Assembly: GCA_964548275.1 (NCBI GenBank)
Contig: CAZJQI010000016.1
Span: forward strand, 1 to 64,000
Reading direction: 5' to 3'
From: JAUVUV01 sp964548275
Lineage (GTDB): Bacteria > Gemmatimonadota > Glassbacteria > GWA2-58-10
DNA length: 64,000 nucleotides
Shown here: piece by piece, positions 33,874 through 41,080 of the stretch
How positions within the stretch are numbered: position 1 is the first letter of the stretch
Layout: each line of letters begins with the position of its first letter
Translations under genes and position numbers: made by a program
The notes under the pieces: model-generated
The model's input: the letters and a program-made list of their open reading frames with translations, nothing else
Databases searched by the model: none
What the model was told of the DNA's origin: nothing

Positions 33874-35657
33874 GAATACCTCTCTATCTTTTCCTGCAGG
33901 AGTTGTTTCTCATACAGCGAAAAATAGTATCCCGGCTCTTCGAGCAGTTCGTTATGCGTGCCGCGCTGGGTGATCCGGCCGCCCTGGAGAACCACGATCT
34001 GGTCTGCAGCCTTGATGGCGCTGATTCTGTGACTGACAATGATTGTCGTCCTTTCGGCTGAATAGGCTCTCAGATTCTTGAGAATCGTTTCCTCGGTTTG
34101 TGTATCCACGTTCGAGAAGCAGTCATCGAGCAGAAGGATCGGCGCATTGACAATCAGGGCCCGGCTGATCGTTGTACGCTGTTTCTGCCCCCCGGAAAGG
34201 TTGATTCCCCGCTCACCGAGCAGTGTATCGAGCTTGTCCGGGAATCCGGTGACATCATTGTGCAGACCGGCCATTTTTACCACCCTGGCGATTTCATCCT
34301 CTTCCACGTTCCTTTCCAGGCCGTAGAGGATGTTATCCCGGATACTCTCGGAAAACAGGAACGTATCCTGGGGCACCATGGCGATTGCGCCCCGAAGCCG
34401 TGCGACCGGCCAGTCGAGCACGTCCACCCCGTCAACCAGCAGACAGCCAGGCCGGGGGTTGAAAAGCCTGGAAACCAGGTTCAGGAGCGTACTCTTGCCG
34501 CAGCCCACAGGCCCCACAACCGCAATTGTACTGCCTGGCTGGATTTCGATACTGATATTGCGCAGAACCGGCTCGTTACTGCCAGAATAAGCGAAAGAAA
34601 GATCCCGAAAAGAAATACTGCCCTCCACAGCAGTTTTACTCGCAAGAACGGGCGAGGGCTGCACAGGGTCAGTTATATCGCTTTTTACCCTGAAAAGTTC
34701 AATGATCCGTCCCAGGGAGGCCCGCCCGCGCTGGATCACATTGAGTACGAAACCCACCGCAATCATCGGCCAGTACATCATTCCAAAGTAGATGAAAAAC
34801 GCGGTAAGATCGCCCAGGGTGATCGAATTCCGCACCACCAGGATTCCACCGTAGGCCAGGATGATCAGCGCCGAAAGCCCGCTCAGGAACGCCATGAATG
34901 GATAGAGAACACCTGAAACCGTAACCAGGCGCATGTTTCGCTGGAGGTAGTCCCGGTTCATCCGCTCAAACCGCTCGATTTCGCTTTCCTCGCGCGTGAA
35001 CGACTTGATAACCCGGATCCCGGCCAGATTTTCCTGCACCTTTGCTGTGATATCGCTCAGCCGCCTCTGCACCTCCATTGACCGGTCGTGGATTATCCTG
35101 CCGATCTTCCTGTAACTGGCGCTGACCAGCGCCAGCGGCAGAAAAGCAAGCAGTGCCAGTTTTAAATCGAGATATATCATCACCGGCACTGCAAAAAGCA
35201 CGGTCACCACGGTCTGGAAAGAGTACATGATCGCCGGCCCAAGGAGCATGCGCACCTCGTTGAGATCGTTCGTAGCGCGGCTGAGAATATCGCCGATACG
35301 TGTGCGCTGGTAAAAGGAAAGCGGCAGGGTTTCGAGATGCTCGAACAGGTCTGCCCGGATCCTGTACTCGATTTTCCGGCTGGTCCCGATCAGTATCTTG
35401 CGCATGAGAAAACGGAACAGGCCCACTAAGAGCTTCAGGCCTACCAGCCCGAGAATGCTTAAAGTTACTATCCGCGCCTCAGCGCCCCTTTCAACTGCCT
35501 CGATGCTGTATTTGATAACCAGGGGCACCAGCATTCCTATAGAGTTGGTCAGAAAAGCGCAGCCCAGCCCCACTGCGAACATCCGACGCTGTGGCGCCAG
35601 GTATTTACCCAGCGGTTTGAGTGATTTCCAGAAGCCGTTTTCAGAATTATCTGGCAT
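33870..35657 (-). CDS. ABC exporter half-transporter with degenerate ATP site (TM287-like)
   Basis: The chosen start, Met at 35657 (MPDNSENGFW), gives 595 residues; the frame stays open 60 codons further upstream into sequence of poor quality, and no better start is seen. After the six-helix membrane domain the ATPase has Walker A GPVGCGKST, signature LSGGQ and a Walker B reading ILLLDDCFS, with Asp in place of the catalytic Glu (codon near 34122-34124), plus H-loop VSHRIS. This is the pattern of the non-hydrolysing subunit of asymmetric exporters. The gene is coupled by a 4-nt overlap to its partner with the normal site. The ORF spans the whole region with no frame damage. Confidence 0.88.
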   Translation of the reverse strand: MPDNSENGFWKSLKPLGKYLAPQRRMFAVGLGCAFLTNSIGMLVPLVIKYSIEAVERGAEARIVTLSILGLVGLKLLVGLFRFLMRKILIGTSRKIEYRIRADLFEHLETLPLSFYQRTRIGDILSRATNDLNEVRMLLGPAIMYSFQTVVTVLFAVPVMIYLDLKLALLAFLPLALVSASYRKIGRIIHDRSMEVQRRLSDITAKVQENLAGIRVIKSFTREESEIERFERMNRDYLQRNMRLVTVSGVLYPFMAFLSGLSALIILAYGGILVVRNSITLGDLTAFFIYFGMMYWPMIAVGFVLNVIQRGRASLGRIIELFRVKSDITDPVQPSPVLASKTAVEGSISFRDLSFAYSGSNEPVLRNISIEIQPGSTIAVVGPVGCGKSTLLNLVSRLFNPRPGCLLVDGVDVLDWPVARLRGAIAMVPQDTFLFSESIRDNILYGLERNVEEDEIARVVKMAGLHNDVTGFPDKLDTLLGERGINLSGGQKQRTTISRALIVNAPILLLDDCFSNVDTQTEETILKNLRAYSAERTTIIVSHRISAIKAADQIVVLQGGRITQRGTHNELLEEPGYYFSLYEKQLLQEKIERYS

Positions 35658-35947
35658 GACCTGCTGATAAATCGTTAAAAGTGAAAATCTCAAGCCAATA
35701 CGGGGAAGTGGGCCGGGGCTTGCGGAGAATAAGCGCAGGATTCCAACTGCTCTTCTGGGTCTGGCTTGGATTTCGGACAGGCCGGGCGGCGAAAAGTCTC
35801 GATGGGTGATTGAATATATGAATGTGGTGCAATCCAAACTGCTGAAAAGAGAAATTCAGCAGCCGCGTTGTCAAGGACTTATCCTGCAAGACATCAAGGC
35901 TCCTGCGGCCCTGCTTTCCAGGTTGGAGATTTTTCTCTCCAGGGAGA
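35658..35947. other. Intergenic region between exporter and homocysteine methyltransferase genes
   Basis: The region holds the apparent upstream extension of the exporter frame (35658-35837) and about 110 further bases. Low GC near the exporter start suggests a promoter, but I cannot name boxes. No other gene is supported. Confidence 0.25.
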
Positions 35948-36838
35948 TTAAAGCCCCAGCCTGCTTTTTACTGTGGCGATATACTCCGGCGTGGTTCCAC
36001 AGCAGCCGCCCAGGATTTTTACCCCGGCCGCTTTGAACTCCCCGGCCACTGCCGCCATTTGCTCCGCTGTTTCCGGATAAAAAGTTTCCCCGTTGCGCAT
36101 CTCGGGAGCCCCTGCGTTGGGCTGAGCCGCTACTGGCAGAGATGTGCCCTTAACCATTTTGCTTGCCACCCTGAGCATGTCCCGTGTACCCATCCCGCAG
36201 TTGGCTCCCACGGCGTCTACCCCCGCCTGTTCCAGCTTTTGGGCCACCTGTTCAGGAGCCAGACCCCACATGGTACGCATCCCGTTGGGGCCAGCCTCGA
36301 ATGTCATCGATGCGATAACCGGCAGCTCAGAAAGCTTCCTGGCCGCCTCGAATGCAAGTAAAAGTTCCTCCACGTCCATGAATGTTTCTAAGATTATAAG
36401 GTTCACCCCGCCTTCAACAAGACCCGTTACCTGGCGCTCGTATCCTGTTCGGATTTCCTCTCTGCTGCGCGTTCCGCCCCAGTGCTCGAGAATATCCCCG
36501 GTCGGGCCGATATCCCCGGCAACCAGAGCCTCATCCCCGGCAGCTTCGCACGCCAGTTTGGCTCCCTCCCGGTTCAACTCCTCCACCCTCTCGCTTGTCC
36601 CGTAATGGGCGAGCTTGATCGGATTCGCACCGAACGTGTTGGTAATTATAATGTCACTGCCCGCCTCGACACAGGATCTGTGAAGTTGAAGTACTTTATC
36701 CCTGTTGCTGTCCGTGTTCCAGAACTCTCCGCATTCCTCCCCGCTTTTCAGACCGGCCTTTTGAAGGTTGGTTCCCATCGCACAGTCGAGAAGAAGAATG
36801 TCTTTTCTTTTCAGTTTCTCGGCAAGTTTTTCTTTCAT
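35948..36838 (-). CDS. Homocysteine S-methyltransferase
   Basis: The enzyme methylates homocysteine to methionine from a methyl donor such as S-methylmethionine or, in MetH modules, methyltetrahydrofolate via cobalamin. The 296 residues (start Met 36838, MKEKLAEKLK) contain LLDCAMGTNLQ near the start, GDIGPTG, GANCGMGT and the zinc ligands GGCCGTTP at the end. The frame is open 17 codons upstream to 36889, across a 20-bp direct repeat, which argues for the shorter start. It is the single-domain form; the cobalamin and folate domains of MetH are not attached or nearby, so the methyl donor is open. Confidence 0.85.
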   Translation of the reverse strand: MKEKLAEKLKRKDILLLDCAMGTNLQKAGLKSGEECGEFWNTDSNRDKVLQLHRSCVEAGSDIIITNTFGANPIKLAHYGTSERVEELNREGAKLACEAAGDEALVAGDIGPTGDILEHWGGTRSREEIRTGYERQVTGLVEGGVNLIILETFMDVEELLLAFEAARKLSELPVIASMTFEAGPNGMRTMWGLAPEQVAQKLEQAGVDAVGANCGMGTRDMLRVASKMVKGTSLPVAAQPNAGAPEMRNGETFYPETAEQMAAVAGEFKAAGVKILGGCCGTTPEYIATVKSRLGL

Positions 36839-36848
36839 GGCTTGATTC

Positions 36849-36868
36849 AATAACCGGTTTAAAGCGTA
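36849..36868. repeat. Direct repeat, copy 1 (about 20 bp)
   Basis: AATAACCGGTTTAAAGCGTA here recurs at 37059-37078 with one mismatch. It lies just upstream of the homocysteine methyltransferase start. The two copies bracket the four-way-junction palindrome. They may be shared regulatory sites of the divergent genes or traces of an insertion. Confidence 0.5.
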
Positions 36869-36937
36869 TAATTCATGAAACCCGGACATTGACAGGGCTG
36901 ATCACTTATTTTTGGTTTTTTATCAGCCACCGAGGGA

Positions 36938-37020
36938 GGGGGCGGCGGCTGGGCGACTGAAGTCGCACAGACCGTTGCGCTTTTGCGCAACGGCGCGCAT
37001 TTCATGCGCCCGCCGCCCCC
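36938..37020. repeat. Four-way-junction palindrome (outer stem plus three hairpins)
   Basis: An outer 11-bp stem (36938-36948 with 37010-37020, GC only) encloses three perfect hairpins: 36953-36958/36961-36966 (6 bp, GCGACT), 36972-36980/36985-36993 (9 bp, loop TTTT) and 36995-37000/37004-37009 (6 bp, loop TTC). The inner hairpins are almost adjacent, leaving few unpaired bases. This predicts a cloverleaf-like cruciform in DNA or RNA, unlike a terminator. It lies between divergent genes for homocysteine methyltransferase and adenosine deaminase. Confidence 0.75.
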
Positions 37021-37058
37021 CCAAGCCCCGGGGAAACATAACATCTTACTAATTTATG

Positions 37059-37078
37059 AATAACCGGTTTAGAGCGTA
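37059..37078. repeat. Direct repeat, copy 2 (about 20 bp)
   Basis: AATAACCGGTTTAGAGCGTA, 19 of 20 bases identical to 36849-36868. It lies about 80 nt upstream of the adenosine deaminase start. Confidence 0.5.
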
Positions 37079-37160
37079 AAAATTATTTCTATAATTTTAA
37101 AAAGCTAATATATTGAGTGATCAAATGCAAGGCTGTCCCATATACCAGGAGTTTCAAGCG

Positions 37161-38204
37161 ATGAAAGGCAAGCAGGTTTCAAACTTTATTTCAACTCTTC
37201 CAAAAGTGGAGCTTCATATTCATTTGGAGGGTTCGGTGTGGCCGGATTTGCTGGCCGGTATCGTTGAGGATCGGGGAATATCGTCAGGTGAGCAGATTAG
37301 AGCGCTTTACCGATTTGGAGATTTTCCCGGCTTTCTACAGGCATACAGGAGAGTGAACGAGCTGTTGAGCCGGCCGGAAGATTTCTATCACATCGCGCTC
37401 GCAATTGCAAGGCGACTGGCCGGTCAGAGGATCTTCTACGCGGAGTTGACCTATAACCCGCTGCTCCACACCAGGCAGGGTCTCGACCATGACGAAACAA
37501 TGGGCTGTATCCTCGAGGGGTTTAAAGCGGCACGCTGCGAGGGAAAATGCCCCAGGATAAACTTTATTTACGATACTGCGCGCCAGTGGGGGAGCGAGGC
37601 AGCACTTGAAACCGTTGAACTTGCAGCAGGCGATCTTGCAGCGGGTCTGCCTGTGGTCGCTTTTGGAGTGGGTGGGGACGAATTGAGCGCTCCGGCCCGG
37701 GAGCTGGAGGAGGCGTTCCGTCTGGCGGAGTCCCGGGGCCTGCGGAAGTTTGTCCACGCAGGCGAGCTTGGGGAGGCAGGACCCATATGGGAGGCGGTCG
37801 AAATTCTCGGTGCGGACCGTATAGGCCACGGGATAGCAGCGGTCAAGGATAAAAAACTGATAAAAATCCTTGCAGAGCGCCAGATTGCGCTGGATATCTG
37901 CCTCACCAGTAATGTCATGACCGGAGCGGTGAGAAGTTTCGACAAGCATCCATGGATGGAATTGGTTAAGGCCGGCGTACCCGTAACCCTGGGAAGCGAC
38001 GATCCAGGATTTTTCGGGGTCTGGTTGGAAGATGAGCTTAAAAAGGCTGTACAAACATGGAACCTGGAGGCTGGATTGGTCAGTCAACTGATGGAGAATG
38101 GCGTGCGGTATTCATTCCTGAGTGCAAAGGAGAAAAAAAGCCTGGAGGCCAGGCTAACACCAGAGGCTGCGGAGGAAACGGGAATTCAGGACAGCGACTG
38201 CTGA
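37161..38204 (+). CDS. add: Adenosine deaminase family protein
   Basis: These enzymes deaminate adenosine or a related nucleoside. The 347 residues from ATG 37161 (AGGAG at 9 nt) begin MKGKQVSNFI; a TTG at 37113 would add 16 residues without a ribosome site. Zinc and catalytic blocks are KVELHIHLEGS, FVHAGELGE, DRIGHGIA, CLTSNVMTG and TLGSDDPGFFG. The last block ends with GFFG rather than the PxxF of the classical enzyme, so a related substrate (for example aminofutalosine or adenine) cannot be excluded. The gene points towards the LysR gene on the other strand. Confidence 0.8.
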   Translation: MKGKQVSNFISTLPKVELHIHLEGSVWPDLLAGIVEDRGISSGEQIRALYRFGDFPGFLQAYRRVNELLSRPEDFYHIALAIARRLAGQRIFYAELTYNPLLHTRQGLDHDETMGCILEGFKAARCEGKCPRINFIYDTARQWGSEAALETVELAAGDLAAGLPVVAFGVGGDELSAPARELEEAFRLAESRGLRKFVHAGELGEAGPIWEAVEILGADRIGHGIAAVKDKKLIKILAERQIALDICLTSNVMTGAVRSFDKHPWMELVKAGVPVTLGSDDPGFFGVWLEDELKKAVQTWNLEAGLVSQLMENGVRYSFLSAKEKKSLEARLTPEAAEETGIQDSDC

Positions 38205-38207
38205 AAT

Positions 38208-39131
38208 TCACGCTTTCAGGTGATTTGTTGGCTCGATCCAGGTATCCGGCTGAATAGCGCTTTTCAGTATATCGAGAAAAGCGATAGTGGATGGCGAGAA
38301 AAATTGACCCTTGCGGTAAATCAGGCCCAGGTGACGCTCGAAACGGATCTCTCCGGTGGGCATGGATATCAGTGTACCCTCCTCCAGTTCTTTGATAACT
38401 GACATCTCAGGCAGAATTGATACTCCGAGACCTGCCTCTACCAGCTTTTTCATCGCCTCCGGACGGTCGATTTCCATGTCTGGCATGAGTGTTCTGCCCT
38501 CCTTCTCGAATATCCCTTCGATTATTTTCCTGGTAACAGAGCCTTTTTTGTAGACAATTACTGTGGTTTGCTCAAGGTCGGCCAGGCTGACAACTTTTTT
38601 GCTGGCGAGTGGGTGCCCAGCCGGCGCGATTACCAGCATCCGGTCCTGGTAAATCGGGATCGAGACCAGATTTTTATCCTCAACCGGCAGGGTGACAAAT
38701 CCCAGGTCGAGCTCCCCTTCCAGCACGCCGCGAGAGATACTGGTTGAGTTGTCCACCTCGATCGAGATCTCAACCCGCGGATATTTCTCGTGAAAGTCCC
38801 GAAATATTTTCGGCAGCACGTAAATACTGATAACATCCACCGTGCCGAGAGAGAGGCTTCCTGTCTCAAGGCTTTTCAGGTCTTCCAGGATGGCTTCCGC
38901 TTCCCGCAGTTGCTGGAATATCTTCCGCGTGTGGGCATGGAGAATCTCTCCGGCCCGTGTGAGCTGAATCCGTCTCCCCTGCCGCTCGAAAAGTTTCTGG
39001 CCAAGGGCTTCTTCCAGTTTCTTGATCTGGTTGCTCACTGCCGGCTGTGTCAGCAGCAGCTCCTGCGAGGCGCGGGTAAAGCTGCCGGTTTCAGCAACGG
39101 TGTGGAAATAACGAAGTTGCTCGACATACAT
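38208..39131 (-). CDS. LysR-family transcriptional regulator
   Basis: The 307 residues from Met 39131 (MYVEQLRYFHTVAETGSFTR) have the usual N-terminal winged helix-turn-helix (ASQELLLTQPAVSNQIKKLE) and a C-terminal ligand domain of two Rossmann-like lobes. GAGG lies 8 nt before this ATG; the frame is open 48 codons further but that part is not LysR-like. It is convergent with the adenosine deaminase gene. The target is unknown. The ligand domain resembles CysB/CbbR-like regulators only in general layout. Confidence 0.9.
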   Translation of the reverse strand: MYVEQLRYFHTVAETGSFTRASQELLLTQPAVSNQIKKLEEALGQKLFERQGRRIQLTRAGEILHAHTRKIFQQLREAEAILEDLKSLETGSLSLGTVDVISIYVLPKIFRDFHEKYPRVEISIEVDNSTSISRGVLEGELDLGFVTLPVEDKNLVSIPIYQDRMLVIAPAGHPLASKKVVSLADLEQTTVIVYKKGSVTRKIIEGIFEKEGRTLMPDMEIDRPEAMKKLVEAGLGVSILPEMSVIKELEEGTLISMPTGEIRFERHLGLIYRKGQFFSPSTIAFLDILKSAIQPDTWIEPTNHLKA

Positions 39132-39275
39132 CGGAAACCTCGAATCAGAAAAGATTATCGAAAAAACCTTTAATCGAAAAGAATTCCTCGGAGCTTGCTT
39201 CGGGGTAAATTGCTTGATGGTTTTATCCCTGTTTTCATAGAGTTGCCGTGTGACACATACAATATTAACTCTCAT

Positions 39276-39573
39276 CCTTCACGATTTGGAAAGAAGGGGA
39301 TTAAACCTGGTGATTTTATTTCAGATCGTGCTTGAGAGCCACCATTCCCCCCTATCAAGGGGGGACATTCCAAATTCCCCCCTATCAAGGGGGGAGACAG
39401 GGGGGTGTTATATTAAACAGTTGGGGTTTAGTACCCGAAATCGGGATCACGGATTTCAGGGATTCACAAACGGATCACACGGATACCCCGCAGTTCTGCC
39501 GCGGAGTAGTCCATTAAATATAAGATAGATCTATCTATAAGTCAAACTTATGAGACCCATAAAAATAATAAAT
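39276..39573. other. Intergenic region with tandem palindromic repeats
   Basis: No gene is supported. Besides the repeat at 39344-39395, the region is AT rich around 39520-39573. It lies between the divergent LysR and inositol synthase genes. Confidence 0.3.
39344..39395. repeat. 30-bp tandem repeat with palindromic core
   Basis: Two units (39344-39365 and 39374-39395) carry the identical 22-base string ATTCCCCCCTATCAAGGGGG plus GA, 30 bp apart. Each unit is an inverted repeat of six C and six G around TATCAA. A further G-run follows at 39400. Such C/G palindromes occur as dispersed intergenic repeats in several candidate phyla; copies elsewhere cannot be checked here. Confidence 0.55.
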
Positions 39574-39601
39574 TTGACAAATGCTGAAGTGGCATTATAG
39601 A
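39574..39601 (+). promoter_or_regulatory. Candidate promoter for the inositol synthase gene
   Basis: TTGACA (39574-39579) and TATAGA (39596-39601) are 16 nt apart. A leader of about 170 nt would separate the start site from the gene at 39782. Confidence 0.45.
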
Positions 39602-39781
39602 TTAAATCAAATATGAATTAATTCTCTTCTCTTATATTTTTCTTGCGCTTGGTTCGGGTTCGACGGCTTTCCTGGAACCAAACTTGTTACCCAAGCTTGC
39701 TGATTCAGGTGTAAAAGATCTCTCTTCTAAAAATTTATCAATATCAAAATTTTTCGTCTGGTTGAGTAACAGGAGGCATGG

Positions 39782-40915
39782 ATGGATAAAAAGGTAAGGG
39801 TTGCGATCATCGGTGTAGGCAACTGCGCCAGTTCTCTTGTGCAGGGAGTCGAATTTTATAAGGACGCTCCCGAGAACGAATTTATTCCCGGCCTGATGCA
39901 TACGAACCTGGGCGGGTATCATGTAGGCGACATCGAGTTCGTTGCCGCCGTGGATGTCAATAAGACCAAGGTTGGCAGGGATCTTTCCGAGGCCATCTAT
40001 GCCGAACCCAACAATACTTACCGTTTTTGCGATGTACCGGGTACAGGTGTCAGGGTGATGAGAGGCGAGGTCCTGGACGGGATCGGCAAGTACCTCTCTG
40101 ATGTGATCGAGATGTCCGATGAGCCGGAAGTCGATCTGGTCAGGCTCCTGCGCGAGACCAGGACCGATGTTGTGGTCAGTTACCTTCCCGTGGGAAGCGA
40201 ACAGGCCACCCGGAACTACGCAGATAAGGCGCTCGAGGCTGGCGTGGGGTTTGTCAACTGCATCCCGGTATTTATCGCCAAGGACAATGAGTGGGCAGAG
40301 CGTTTCCGCAAGCGCGGTGTGCCGCTTATCGGCGATGATATCAAGAGCCAGGTCGGGGCGACTATTCTCCATCGCGTAATTACCAAACTGTTCCGGGACC
40401 GCGGAGTTAAACTCATGCGCACCAGTCAGCTCAATGTTGGCGGCAACACGGATTTTCTCAACATGCTCGAAAGGGAGCGCCTGGAAAGCAAGAGAATCTC
40501 CAAGACCAATGCGGTGACCAGCCAACTCGACTACGATATCGGCGCCAGAAACGTCTATATCGGCCCCAGCGACTATGTAAGCTGGCTCGATGACCGCAAG
40601 TGGGCGCACATTCGTCTTGAAGGCCAGACTTTCGGCAACGTGCCTCTGAATATCGAGCTCAAACTCGAGGTCTGGGACAGTCCCAATTCCGCCGGCGTGG
40701 TAATCGACGCCGTACGTTGCTGCAAGCTCGCTCTGGATAACGGTGTCGGCGGACCGCTCTACGGCCCTTCGGCTTATTTCATGAAAAGCCCGCCGTTCCA
40801 GTATGCGGATGAAGAAGCCTGCCGGATGGTGGAAGATTTCATCTGCAACATGACCGGCAGCCAATCGCAGGAAAGCAGCGAGGAAGTGGAACTGGCCTCG
40901 GCCAGGAAAAGCTGA
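39782..40915 (+). CDS. ino1: myo-Inositol-1-phosphate synthase
   Basis: The enzyme converts glucose 6-phosphate to myo-inositol 1-phosphate, using NAD as an internal hydride carrier. The 377 residues are of the prokaryotic/actinobacterial-like short type. Marks are the NAD site VAIIGVGNCASSLVQG, VVSYLPVGSE, NCIPVFIA, GDDIKSQVGAT, and NVGGNTDF. The ATG at 39782 has AGGAGG (39771-39776) at 5 nt; an ATG at 39778 is too close to it. A terminator follows directly. The matching lipid enzyme could be the phosphatidyltransferase at 21512. Confidence 0.95.
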   Translation: MDKKVRVAIIGVGNCASSLVQGVEFYKDAPENEFIPGLMHTNLGGYHVGDIEFVAAVDVNKTKVGRDLSEAIYAEPNNTYRFCDVPGTGVRVMRGEVLDGIGKYLSDVIEMSDEPEVDLVRLLRETRTDVVVSYLPVGSEQATRNYADKALEAGVGFVNCIPVFIAKDNEWAERFRKRGVPLIGDDIKSQVGATILHRVITKLFRDRGVKLMRTSQLNVGGNTDFLNMLERERLESKRISKTNAVTSQLDYDIGARNVYIGPSDYVSWLDDRKWAHIRLEGQTFGNVPLNIELKLEVWDSPNSAGVVIDAVRCCKLALDNGVGGPLYGPSAYFMKSPPFQYADEEACRMVEDFICNMTGSQSQESSEEVELASARKS

Positions 40916-40945
40916 AGTAATAATCTCACGCACCAGCAAAGCTTG

Positions 40946-40986
40946 AAAACCCCGTCCCTGAATCCACCGGACGGGGTTTTCTTTTT
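40946..40986 (+). terminator. Intrinsic terminator after ino1
   Basis: A 12-bp perfect stem (40946-40957 with 40969-40980, AAAACCCCGTCC) with an 11-nt loop is followed by CTTTTTG. Confidence 0.9.
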
Positions 40987-41080
40987 GTGGCTGTCCTTGA
41001 TCAGTTTTATTATTTTTTAAATAGTAAAAGGCAATTCGGATTTAAACTCGGGCAACAACGCAAAACTTACGGATGATAAA

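Noticed and set aside
35658..35837. N-terminal extension of the exporter subunit
   Set aside because: The extra 60 codons do not resemble an ABC exporter N-terminus, and the Met at 35657 matches the family.
39344..39395. Possible CRISPR array
   Set aside because: Only two units with an 8-nt spacing and palindromic C/G core, and no cas genes in the window.
39632..40939. 435-codon open frame antisense to ino1
   Set aside because: It covers the conserved inositol synthase gene and has no homology pattern of its own.
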